A stretch of DNA of 7,495 nucleotides from Acidobacteriota bacterium (GTDB taxonomy: Bacteria > Actinomycetota > Actinomycetes > Actinomycetales > Micrococcaceae). The position numbers and the translations under genes are program-made. A model generated the notes under the pieces. It saw only the letters and a list, made by a program, of their open reading frames with translations, ran no database searches and had not been told where the DNA came from. Below, piece after piece: positions 1 to 5,430 of this stretch; the stretch's first letter is position 1; every line of letters starts with the position of its first letter. Location: positions 2,687-10,181 of the forward strand of contig JABBNV010000083.1 of the NCBI GenBank assembly GCA_019352125.1. The letters are read 5' to 3'.

Positions 1-782
1 CCGAAATACTTAGTCGAAATCTTGGCCAGTGTGCCATCTGTCGCCAAATCAGACAAGGCCTTGTTGACTGCGTCGGTCAGTGCCGTGGCTCCCTTGCGGA
101 GCGCAAACGCGTTGTGATCAGCATCCGGGGTGGTGGCTGCGATCTTCAGGCCGGAGTTTGTGTTGGTCTTCGTATAGTCAAGGAACGTCAACTTGTCATT
201 CACCGTGGCGTCCACGCGGCCATCCTTGAGTAGTGAGACGGCCTGCGCCCAGCCCTCCACGGACTGCACCGTGGCGCCGTCGTCCTGGGCAACCTTGTAC
301 CAATTGCTGGTCAGGGACTGCGCGGTGGTTTTGCCCTTCAGATCCATCATGGAGTGGATGCTGTTGTCGCTCTCCTTGGTGACCACGACGCCGGGGGAGA
401 CCGTGTAAGGGGTGGACATAGAGTACTTGGCGCTGCGCGTGGGGTTGATGGAGATCTGATTCGCGATGACGTCAAAACGCTTTGCATCCAAGCCAGCAAA
501 GATGCCATCAAATTGGGTCTCCTGGAAGGACGCCTTGACGCCCAGCTTGCCGGCCACGGCCCGCGCTACTTCCACGTCATACCCGGTGAGGGGGCCGGAA
601 CCGCCGTCGTGGTAGCTAAAGGGCTTGTAAGTCCCCTCCGTGCCAAAAACAATCTCACCCTTGGACTTCACATCGCTGAGGGAAGTGTCGCCGCCGGTAT
701 TGGACGCTGCAGGAGCGCATGCGGCTAACGCCAGTGTGAGGGCGGTTGCAGCGCCGAGGATGCCAAAGTGGCGACGATTCAT
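1..782 (-). CDS. Amino-acid ABC transporter substrate-binding lipoprotein (SBP_bac_3 family), 3' end cut by window edge
   Basis: Extracytoplasmic solute-binding protein that would capture a polar amino acid (possibly cystine) outside the membrane and hand it to an ABC permease. The 260 codons read are open to the window edge; the last residues are KISTKYFG, the usual C-terminal end of this family, so probably only about 5-20 codons are missing. The N-terminus has a lipoprotein signal with lipobox ALAAC (Cys22), preceded by NRRHFGIL, which resembles a twin-arginine motif. The ligand-domain pattern is clear: GTEGTYKPFSY near the mature N-terminus, TGYDVEVARAVA, and NPTRSAKYSMSTPY with Arg116, the residue that normally binds the amino-acid carboxylate. 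NDKLTFLDY resembles the cystine-binding branch, but the ligand is inference. Two ATGs are possible (788 and 782); I chose 782 because AGGA lies 8 nt before it and only 2 nt before the other. Permease and ATPase genes are expected beyond the left edge. Confidence 0.93.
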   Translation of the reverse strand, partial: MNRRHFGILGAATALTLALAACAPAASNTGGDTSLSDVKSKGEIVFGTEGTYKPFSYHDGGSGPLTGYDVEVARAVAGKLGVKASFQETQFDGIFAGLDAKRFDVIANQISINPTRSAKYSMSTPYTVSPGVVVTKESDNSIHSMMDLKGKTTAQSLTSNWYKVAQDDGATVQSVEGWAQAVSLLKDGRVDATVNDKLTFLDYTKTNTNSGLKIAATTPDADHNAFALRKGATALTDAVNKALSDLATDGTLAKISTKYF

Positions 783-908
783 GTTCATGGTCCTAACGCG
801 TGTGAAGTAAGGCGCGTCCGGTGAGACTCGCGCCAGAGAGTGAGACTAACAGTTTCAACGCGAAGGACTAGCGTCAATATTTCACTAGATGACGGAAATG
901 TTACTCGC

Positions 909-922
909 GTGATTCGACTCAC
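909..922. promoter_or_regulatory. Candidate operator: 14-bp near-perfect palindrome
   Basis: GTGATTCGACTCAC reads the same on both strands except for one mismatched pair (positions 913 and 918), giving GTGA and TCAC arms around a TTCGAC centre. It sits roughly midway between the divergent starts at 782 and 1053, where a dimeric transcription factor would be expected. The GTGA/TCAC arms match the GTGAG words scattered through the same gap. The regulator is unknown and no regulator gene lies in this window. Confidence 0.3.
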
Positions 923-1038
923 TCTCAATTGTGCTGTGAGCGGTATCGCTACGAGGCTGTTTGCTTACCGGATAAGCTTGACTCTGGGAAATCCGGGGCC
1001 ACCTGCCGCCATCTTGTTGAGTGAGATTCCCGCTACCC

Positions 1039-1044
1039 AAGGAG
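1039..1044 (+). promoter_or_regulatory. Ribosome binding site AAGGAG for the ABC exporter
   Basis: AAGGAG with 8 nt before ATG 1053 is the best ribosome site in the window. It decides the start against the upstream in-frame codons (from GTG 840) and against the ATG two codons later at 1059, for which the spacing would be 14 nt. Confidence 0.85.
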
Positions 1045-1052
1045 CAATCGTC

Positions 1053-2951
1053 ATGAGTATGGAAGGCGCTGCCTGGAGTTCTCTCTGGAGCACAATGGGC
1101 TCCAAGAAGGCTGACGGCGGGATCACCCCAGGAACGTTGAAGCGGACGGTAGCGTTTGCCCGGCCCTACAGAACAAGGCTAGCCATCTTTGTGGTGCTAT
1201 CTGTGGCGTCCGCAGTGCTGGCCGTAGCCACCCCTGTGCTGGCAGGTCAGGTGATCAACGCTATCAATGGGCACACTGCCGTCTCCGTTGTGGTGAACCT
1301 TGCGTTGCTGATTGCATTGGTAGCCGTCCTGGACGCTATTTTCTCTCTGATCATCAGGTGGTTGTCCTCCAGCCTGGGTGAGCAGGTAATTCTTGACTTG
1401 CGCACTGCCGTGTTTGATCACGTTCAGCGGATGCCGATCGCGTTCTTTACGCGTACCCGCACCGGCGCTCTGGTCAGCAGACTCAATAGCGACGTCATTG
1501 GCGCCCAGCAGGCATTCAGTGGCACCTTGTCCGGCATTGTGAGCAACGTGGTGGCGCTCATCCTGACTCTGGTGGTCATGCTCAATACGTCCTGGCAGGT
1601 GACGGTGCTGGCGCTGGTGCTGCTGCCCATCTTCCTGATCCCGGCCCGCCGCTTCGGCTCCCGACTGGCGGGTATGCGCCGCGAGGCAGCCAACCTCAAT
1701 GCGGATATGAGCACACAGATGACGGAGCGCTTCTCGGCTCCGGGAGCCACTCTGGTGAAGCTCTTTGGGCGTCCCGCGGATGAGTCCAGAGAATTTTCGG
1801 CCCGAGCCACCCGTGTGCGAGATATTGGCGTGCGCACCGCCGTGATGCAGTACGTATTCTTCACAGCGCTGATGTTGGTCTCGTCTCTGGCACTGGCTCT
1901 GGTTTATGGCCTGGGCGGCGCGTTCGCCATTCGCGGGCAATTGGCCGCGGGAGACGTAGTAGTTCTGGCGTTGCTCCTGACTCGCCTTTACGCTCCGCTG
2001 ACGGCTCTGGCCAACGCCCGCGTGGACATCTTGAGCGCGCTGGTGAGTTTTGACCGAGTCTTCGAGATCCTCGATCTCAAACCCCTGATTGTTGAAAAGC
2101 CGGATGCCGTATCCATTCCCGTGGGGCCCACCAGCATCGAATTTTCGGACGTGAGGTTCGCCTACCCCTCGGCGGACAAGGTGTCCCTAGCCTCGCTGGA
2201 GGACGTCGCCACGCTGGACAGTCGCGGCGGCGAGGAAGTGCTGCATGGTGTCAGCTTCCGAGCCGAGCCGGGCCAAACCATTGCCCTGGTGGGTTCCTCC
2301 GGGGCCGGAAAATCCACCATCGCGCAACTGCTGTCCCGCCTCTATGACGTGGACTCCGGTTCCGTGAAGCTGGCTGGAACCGACGTGCGGGACATGACCT
2401 TTGACTCCCTCCGCGCCTCTCTGGGCATGGTGACTCAGGACGGCCATCTGTTCCATGAAACCATTCGCTCCAACCTCCTGTTAGCACGCCCGGATGCTAC
2501 CGAAGCCATGATCTGGGATGCGCTGCGCCGAGCCCGGTTGCAGCAGCTCATTGAGTCCATGCCCGATGGTTTGGACACCGTGGTGGGAGAGCGCGGTTAC
2601 CGGCTTTCCGGCGGCGAGCGCCAGCGGCTTACCATTGCCCGCTTGCTGTTGGTGCAGCCTGCGGTGGTGATTCTGGATGAGGCGACGGCGGCTCTTGACT
2701 CCACCAGCGAGGCGGCAGTTCAGGCCGCCCTGGGTGAGGCGCTGAGGGACCGGACGGCCGTGGTGGTTGCTCACCGGCTGTCCACGATTCGTGCTGCAGA
2801 CGTGATTTTGGTGGTGGAGGCTGGGCAGATTGTGGAGCGCGGCACACATGAGGATCTGTTGGCCGCGGGCGGGCGCTATGCGGAACTCTATGAAACCCAG
2901 TTCTCCCAAGCGGTGGCCACTGTGGAGGATGCGCGCACCGACGGGCAGTAG
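1053..2951 (+). CDS. ABC exporter half-transporter (fused membrane domain and ATPase)
   Basis: A 632-residue type IV (MsbA/LmrA-like) ABC exporter that would dimerise in the cytoplasmic membrane and use ATP to move a lipid, drug or peptide-like substrate outward; the substrate cannot be told. Residues 40-330 are the membrane domain with about six helices (near 42-65, 80-101, 156-177, 181-198, 265-290 and 300-320). The ATPase follows from about 360: A-loop Tyr371, Walker A GSSGAGKS 414-421, Q-loop Gln462, signature LSGGERQR 518-525, Walker B VVILDE with Asp542 and catalytic Glu543, H-loop His574. All catalytic residues are present, so it should be active. Between the A-loop and Walker A there are about 20 extra residues (373-395), which I remember from actinobacterial relatives. 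Start ATG 1053 is chosen because AAGGAG (1039-1044) lies 8 nt upstream; the frame is open back to 840 but lacks such a site. Usual length for the family (570-640). It ends 17 nt from the convergent DUF6314 gene. Confidence 0.96.
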   Translation: MSMEGAAWSSLWSTMGSKKADGGITPGTLKRTVAFARPYRTRLAIFVVLSVASAVLAVATPVLAGQVINAINGHTAVSVVVNLALLIALVAVLDAIFSLIIRWLSSSLGEQVILDLRTAVFDHVQRMPIAFFTRTRTGALVSRLNSDVIGAQQAFSGTLSGIVSNVVALILTLVVMLNTSWQVTVLALVLLPIFLIPARRFGSRLAGMRREAANLNADMSTQMTERFSAPGATLVKLFGRPADESREFSARATRVRDIGVRTAVMQYVFFTALMLVSSLALALVYGLGGAFAIRGQLAAGDVVVLALLLTRLYAPLTALANARVDILSALVSFDRVFEILDLKPLIVEKPDAVSIPVGPTSIEFSDVRFAYPSADKVSLASLEDVATLDSRGGEEVLHGVSFRAEPGQTIALVGSSGAGKSTIAQLLSRLYDVDSGSVKLAGTDVRDMTFDSLRASLGMVTQDGHLFHETIRSNLLLARPDATEAMIWDALRRARLQQLIESMPDGLDTVVGERGYRLSGGERQRLTIARLLLVQPAVVILDEATAALDSTSEAAVQAALGEALRDRTAVVVAHRLSTIRAADVILVVEAGQIVERGTHEDLLAAGGRYAELYETQFSQAVATVEDARTDGQ

Positions 2952-2968
2952 CTGCTGGGCCGCTGGAA

Positions 2969-3427
2969 CTATGGGGTTGCTGGGTCTGGCGTGATTCTTC
3001 TTAGCTGGCTGAGCAGCCGAAGGTTCTTCCGCGGGCCGTGCACGTCCCACTGCATGGTGTACGCGTCCGGCGAAGTCACGGTGTACGTCACCGTGTAATC
3101 GTCCGGTGCACAGCCGTGCTCGGTGTTCCATTGGCCGGTGGAAAGATCCATCACATGGAACGGCCGGCCGTCCGGGAACTCCACGTTCAGGACGGCTGGC
3201 TGTTCGGTACTCCGGAGCATGTAATCGCGGGTTGCTGGGCCGGAATGGGTGGGCCACACCATGAGCCCGGATTCGTGGTGGCGCAGCGTGCCATCTCTTT
3301 CGGGGGTAAAGGTGACCGTTCCGGTGAAGGTGCCTTGAGCGCCGTCGTGAGCCAACTCCGTCATGGTGCGGTCCACACGCCACGTACCCGTCAGAAAATC
3401 GGCCAGATCCGCTACATGATGCGGCAT
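2969..3427 (-). CDS. DUF6314 family protein (small beta-barrel-like protein, function unknown)
   Basis: A 152-residue soluble protein with no signal peptide or membrane helix. It shows the pattern I recall for DUF6314: an N-terminal LADFLTGTWRVDR, then GTFTGTVTFTP, LRHHESGLMVWPTHSGPATRDY, the block FPDGRPFHVMDLSTGQW, HGCAPDDYTVTYTV, and a closing WDVHGPRKNLRLLSQLRR. Alternating hydrophobic and polar strands with a GTW near the N-terminus suggest a lipocalin/calycin-like barrel that binds a small ligand; this is inference and no biochemical role is known to me. Start ATG 3427 follows AAAGGA by 6-7 nt; an ATG 13 codons upstream (3466) lies inside a hairpin and adds only a basic, unconserved-looking stretch. 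The gene lies 78 nt downstream of tRNA-Arg on the same strand and may share its transcript. Its stop is 17 nt from the stop of the convergent exporter, with no terminator hairpin in that gap. Confidence 0.85.
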   Translation of the reverse strand: MPHHVADLADFLTGTWRVDRTMTELAHDGAQGTFTGTVTFTPERDGTLRHHESGLMVWPTHSGPATRDYMLRSTEQPAVLNVEFPDGRPFHVMDLSTGQWNTEHGCAPDDYTVTYTVTSPDAYTMQWDVHGPRKNLRLLSQLRRITPDPATP

Positions 3428-3447
3428 GCGGCGTCCTTTCCGTCGGC

Positions 3448-3464
3448 GCAGACCCGCGGTCTGC
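3448..3464 (-). other. Hairpin in the leader of the DUF6314 gene
   Basis: GCAGACC and GGTCTGC form a perfect 7-bp stem around a 3-nt loop, ending about 20 nt before the DUF6314 start and just upstream of its ribosome site. With the hairpin at 3472-3485 it fills the gap between tRNA-Arg and the gene. It could end tRNA transcription or protect the tRNA-processed 5' end of the mRNA. There is no T-run after it on either strand, so it is not a classical intrinsic terminator. Confidence 0.45.
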
Positions 3465-3471
3465 ACTCCCA

Positions 3472-3485
3472 GGGGACCAGTCCCC
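3472..3485 (-). terminator. Possible terminator hairpin after tRNA-Arg
   Basis: GGGGA and TCCCC form a 5-bp stem with a 4-nt loop 20 nt past the 3' end of the tRNA on the minus strand. It is GC-only in its core, as in many actinobacterial terminators, but lacks a T-tract. It may instead be part of a transcript that continues into the DUF6314 gene. Confidence 0.3.
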
Positions 3486-3505
3486 GAAATGCGCGTTCTC
3501 TCGAG

Positions 3506-3579
3506 TGCGCGAGGCGGGATTCGAACCCGCGACCTTCCCTTTAGGAGAGGGACGCTCTATCCTGCTGAGCTACTCACGC
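3506..3579 (-). tRNA. tRNA-Arg (anticodon CCT)
   Basis: The minus strand folds as a complete 74-nt cloverleaf. The acceptor stem is GCGTGAG with CTCGCGC (one T-G wobble) and discriminator A; the D-arm is GCTC/GAGC with a 9-nt loop; the anticodon stem is TCCCT/AGGGA around CTCCTAA, giving anticodon CCT; the variable loop is AGGTC; the T-arm is GCGGG-TTCGAAT-CCCGC. It decodes AGG, a rare arginine codon in GC-rich actinobacteria. CCA is not encoded: the bases after the discriminator read CTC. No duplicated tRNA 3' end is visible elsewhere in the window, so there is no sign of an integrated element. Confidence 0.97.
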
Positions 3580-3583
3580 GTGC

Positions 3584-3613
3584 GTACTACAGGCGGTGAA
3601 CCGCCGCTAGTAC
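3584..3613. repeat. Nested inverted repeat next to the 5' end of tRNA-Arg
   Basis: The outer arms GTACTA (3584-3589) and TAGTAC (3608-3613) enclose inner arms GGCGG (3592-3596) and CCGCC (3601-3605) around a TGAA loop, with a 2x2 mismatch between the two stems, giving 11 pairs in 30 nt. Only 4 nt separate it from the mature tRNA 5' end. In RNA it would be a 5' leader hairpin removed by RNase P; in DNA it could be an operator or, read from the plus strand, a terminator without a T-tract. Confidence 0.55.
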
Positions 3614-3627
3614 AGCAGCAACTGTAC
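3610..3627. repeat. Second inverted repeat sharing an arm with the tRNA-leader palindrome
   Basis: GTACAG (3610-3615) and CTGTAC (3622-3627) are perfect inverted copies 6 nt apart. The left arm overlaps the right arm of the 3584-3613 palindrome, so the shared GTAC can pair either way. This gives three GTAC cores, at 3584, 3610 and 3624, upstream of the tRNA gene. Confidence 0.45.
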
Positions 3628-3822
3628 CGGGTTTCGAGGTGCTTCTTCGAATACGGGCCAGGAAGTTGGTAACTGCGCCGCTAGTTGGCTCTTGATCCGG
3701 ATTAGTCGGGAGTGACGTTAAGTACGACGACGAGGAGCTGTGCGAGGTCGCCTGCCCCGGTGGGTCCCGGGGGCCACGACGACCCTTTCTTCGCAGCGCC
3801 CGCGCCAGTTCACTCCGCCGCG

Positions 3823-3843
3823 TTCCGGCAGCCGTTGCCGGAA
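3823..3843. repeat. 8-bp-stem hairpin upstream of the DUF998 gene
   Basis: TTCCGGCA and TGCCGGAA are perfect inverted copies around a 5-nt loop. The hairpin ends 17 nt before the likely -35 box of the DUF998 gene. It could terminate something transcribed through the preceding gap or serve as an operator. No T-tract follows it on either strand. Confidence 0.4.
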
Positions 3844-3859
3844 GAATCTTGCGAATGCG

Positions 3860-3887
3860 TGGACAGTATCCGCGGACCTCATAGGGT
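3860..3887 (+). promoter_or_regulatory. Promoter of the DUF998 gene (probable leaderless mRNA)
   Basis: TGGACA (3860-3865, five of six matches to TTGACA), a 16-nt spacer and TAGGGT (3882-3887) form a good actinobacterial housekeeping-type promoter. Only 6 nt separate the -10 from GTG 3894, so transcription should begin at or within a base of the start codon. The same -10 and spacing occur before the phosphatase gene at 5431. Confidence 0.6.
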
Positions 3888-3893
3888 GGATGC

Positions 3894-4700
3894 GTGAGCA
3901 CAACGCATAGCGCCTCTGCCCTCGACAGTCCCCGTGCCCTGATAGGTGCGTGGGGGAAGATCAGCATCCTGCAATTCTTTGTGGTGGAAACGCTGGTCAT
4001 CGGAGACTGGCAGGGGCCAACGCCTTATAGCCGTCTGATCAATAAAATTAGTGATCTGGGTGCACTTCATTGCGGCAACTACGGCGGCAGGCCCGTCTGT
4101 TCACCCTGGCACCCGCTGATGAACACATCCTTTGTACTGCAGGGCGTGGGCCTGTTGCTGGGTGCCGCGTTTCTGAGCGCCACCATGCTCAATATTGCTG
4201 GCGGTCGGCACCACATGCAGCGCAAGCATTTGGTGGTGGCACGTATTATCCGAGTGCTCTTGGCCGCTGCCGGGGTAGGGGCGGCTCTGGTGGGGTTTGT
4301 CCCGGAAGACTCGGTGCGCTGGCTCCATCTCACCGGGGCGGGGATGTTCTTTGTTAGCGGTGCCGCGACCCTGATTCTGCTGTGGTGGGTTTGGCGGGAA
4401 TCACGACGGATCAGCTGGCTGCTGCTGGCCTGTGGCGTAATCTCTTTGGTTTCGCTGGTGCTCTTCGTGCTGATTCCGACACTGCAAACCGGCGGGGTGG
4501 AGCGTCTAGTGGTGTATCCCATTACTTTGGGCGGGGCCTTGATGGGTGCCGCCGTGGCTCAAAGGGTGCACGGCGCTCGCAGGAACGCTCGAATCGTGCG
4601 CCGGGCTGTGGCTGCTTCTGCTAGCCCTGGGTCTGACCTTGGGCCCGGCCCTGTTGCTGGCTCCGGCTCTGCCTCTGGCCCTGTTTCCGACCCCAAATAA
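3894..4700 (+). CDS. DUF998 family membrane protein, six helices
   Basis: A 268-residue integral membrane protein of unknown function. About six helices can be drawn (near 18-36, 78-100, 118-136, 145-167, 173-194 and 202-223). The family landmarks I recognise are ISDLGALHC (52-60), PLMNTSFVLQG (74-84), VGFVPEDSVRWLHLTGA (133-149) and GGVERLVVYP (200-209). Cys60 and Cys69 sit in the first large loop and could form a disulfide if it faces outward (inference). The last 40 residues are a basic stretch followed by a Gly/Ser/Pro/Ala-rich tail (242-268) not expected in the family. GTG 3894 is chosen because it begins the conserved-length protein and follows a promoter by exactly the leaderless distance; the ATG at 3890 is in another frame. 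Its final 80 nt overlap the 3' end of the convergent membrane-protein gene. Confidence 0.87.
   Translation: MSTTHSASALDSPRALIGAWGKISILQFFVVETLVIGDWQGPTPYSRLINKISDLGALHCGNYGGRPVCSPWHPLMNTSFVLQGVGLLLGAAFLSATMLNIAGGRHHMQRKHLVVARIIRVLLAAAGVGAALVGFVPEDSVRWLHLTGAGMFFVSGAATLILLWWVWRESRRISWLLLACGVISLVSLVLFVLIPTLQTGGVERLVVYPITLGGALMGAAVAQRVHGARRNARIVRRAVAASASPGSDLGPGPVAGSGSASGPVSDPK
4621..4700. other. 80-bp tail-to-tail gene overlap, low complexity
   Basis: The DUF998 gene (stop 4698-4700, plus) and the membrane-protein gene (stop at 4621-4623, minus) overlap by 80 bp. The DNA here is a run of degenerate CTGGCC/CTCTGG-like hexamers. It encodes a Gly/Ser/Pro tail on the plus strand and a Gln/Arg/Gly/Ser tail on the minus strand. 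No terminator can be placed between the genes, so the transcripts should be complementary at their 3' ends. Confidence 0.75.
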
Positions 4701-5325
4701 TTGCTACCACGCTGCTAAGTACTGTCAGTGCCAACAGCACCCACGACGCCACTACCAATACGCTAGCCAACGCGACCAAGCCGCCGTCGAGCGTGGAATT
4801 TCCCAGAATAGTGTCCACCGCGACGTTGGCACCCAAGCTCACCAGCACGAAGGCAATCGCCAGGGCAATCACGCCCCAGCGACGCCAGCGAGTGCGCAGA
4901 TTCAGCCCGGCAGCCAGGCCCGCGGTAACCGCCAACACGACTGGGAACAGCAGACCCGCCGTCTTGTGAACAAACTGCAGCTGGCCCTTGGCATCCGAGT
5001 TCATCGCGTGACGCAACGAGTCCACATAGCCCGTGCTGAACCCGCCAAAGAGTGAATCCGGCATGGCCAGCCCGCCGGAAATTTGGGTCATCTGGTTCAA
5101 GGTGAGCAGATGCAGGTACCAAAACAGGAACACACTGGCCGCGCCCGCTGCCACCAAAATCAGGCCCGCGTTGCCGCCCGTGGGCTCTCCTCGCAACTGC
5201 GCCTGCTTGCGCTCCACGCCCTTGTCTCGTAGCGCTTTGGCCCAGCCGCCGGCAGCGGTTTGCGGGGGCGTTGAAATAGGTGTGCCGCCATGCTTGGCCG
5301 CTCGCTGTGCAGGGGTTTTGGACAT
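4621..5325 (-). CDS. Four-helix membrane protein, function unknown
   Basis: A 234-residue protein I cannot place in a named family. It has a basic, Pro/Thr-rich cytoplasmic-looking N-terminus (1-50), one helix near 53-74, a 45-residue polar loop (75-120), then helices near 121-142, 149-170 and 182-211, and a 22-residue Gln/Arg/Gly tail. The loop contains LNQMTQISGGLAMPDSLFGG and the helix-2 entrance QFVHKTAGLLFP; I have a weak memory of similar Micrococcaceae hypothetical proteins. ATG 5325 is preferred over the ATG 19 codons earlier (5382) because the upstream residues look non-coding and a GATAAT box lies 6 nt before 5325, predicting a leaderless mRNA. AGGGGA is also near, but too far (about 10 nt) to be a good ribosome site. 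It is divergent from the phosphatase and overlaps the DUF998 gene at its 3' end. Confidence 0.82.
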   Translation of the reverse strand: MSKTPAQRAAKHGGTPISTPPQTAAGGWAKALRDKGVERKQAQLRGEPTGGNAGLILVAAGAASVFLFWYLHLLTLNQMTQISGGLAMPDSLFGGFSTGYVDSLRHAMNSDAKGQLQFVHKTAGLLFPVVLAVTAGLAAGLNLRTRWRRWGVIALAIAFVLVSLGANVAVDTILGNSTLDGGLVALASVLVVASWVLLALTVLSSVVAIIWGRKQGQRQSRSQQQGRAQGQTQG

Positions 5326-5331
5326 ATGCCC

Positions 5332-5337
5332 ATTATC
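5332..5337 (-). promoter_or_regulatory. -10 box GATAAT, leaderless spacing to the membrane-protein start
   Basis: On the minus strand GATAAT (5337-5332; five of six matches to TATAAT) is followed by exactly 6 nt and then ATG 5325. No clear -35 is seen 16-18 nt upstream. A short inverted repeat, CCCC-TGT-GGGG (5337-5347), abuts the box and could be a protein-binding site. Confidence 0.5.
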
Positions 5338-5418
5338 CCCTGTGGGGTTTGACGATCTGCCCGTGCATGTTCGCGCTAGCACTTTCGCTCAGCCCTCTGT
5401 AAATCTGGGGTTACCGTT

Positions 5419-5424
5419 TAGGGT
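5419..5424 (+). promoter_or_regulatory. -10 box TAGGGT, leaderless spacing to the phosphatase start
   Basis: TAGGGT is followed by exactly 6 nt and then GTG 5431. The stretch from TAGGGTGGA through three variable bases to GTGAGC is the same as at the DUF998 start. No good -35 is visible at 16-18 nt. GGTGGA could act as a weak ribosome site if the transcript starts earlier. Confidence 0.5.
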
Positions 5425-5430
5425 GGAGCT

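Larger units (their letters stand above)
783..1052. promoter_or_regulatory. Divergent intergenic control region between the binding protein and the ABC exporter
   Basis: This 270-nt gap separates two divergently transcribed genes and should hold both promoters. Directly visible: GTGAGACT twice on the plus strand (821-828 and 840-847), GTGAGATT at 1021-1028, and a related GAGAGTGAG word on the minus strand (926-918). There is an AT-rich patch around 870-905 and a 14-bp near-palindrome at 909-922. On the minus strand TTGACG (877-872) could be a -35 for the binding-protein gene; the sequence 17 nt further on, AACTGT, is a poor -10. Just before the exporter ribosome site, GGGAAATC (986-993) can pair with GATTCCC (1025-1031) with one bulged A. 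The exporter reading frame stays open through this gap back to 840, but nothing suggests it is translated there. No riboswitch class is recognisable. Confidence 0.45.
3580..3859. other. Gene-poor stretch between tRNA-Arg and the DUF998 gene
   Basis: I see no convincing gene in these 280 nt. The short open frames (for example GTG 3712 to 3897 on the plus strand, and one reaching in from 4000 on the minus strand) are rich in Arg and Pro, lack ribosome sites and resemble nothing I know. It must hold the tRNA promoter (minus strand) and the promoter of the DUF998 gene (plus strand). Three inverted repeats stand out: 3584-3613, 3610-3627 and 3823-3843. A small RNA is possible but unsupported. Confidence 0.5.

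Noticed and set aside
986..1031. Riboswitch (for example SAM or T-box) before the exporter gene
   Set aside because: Only one bulged 7-bp pairing can be drawn; none of the conserved core motifs of known classes is present.
840..1052. 71-codon N-terminal extension of the ABC exporter from GTG 840
   Set aside because: AAGGAG at 1039-1044 marks ATG 1053 as the start. The extension has no ribosome site, does not look like exporter sequence and lies in the divergent control region.
2481..3383. 300-residue minus-strand open frame across the exporter end and DUF6314
   Set aside because: It is His/Arg/Pro-rich with no recognisable domain, and is fully explained as a shadow of two well-supported genes in other frames.
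3038..3544. 168-residue plus-strand open frame ending in ARRDSNPRPSL
   Set aside because: It runs antisense through DUF6314 and into the tRNA gene; the ending ARRDSNPRP is the familiar artefact of translating an antisense tRNA T-arm.
3506..3579. tRNA-Arg as an integration (att) site of a mobile element
   Set aside because: No duplicated tRNA 3' segment, integrase or phage gene is visible in the window.
3712..3897. 61-residue plus-strand open frame just before the DUF998 gene
   Set aside because: No properly spaced ribosome site, low-complexity composition, and it runs through the predicted DUF998 promoter and start codon.
3587..4000. 137-residue minus-strand open frame
   Set aside because: It starts inside the DUF998 coding region, is Arg/Pro/Ser-rich, has no ribosome site, and shows no domain.
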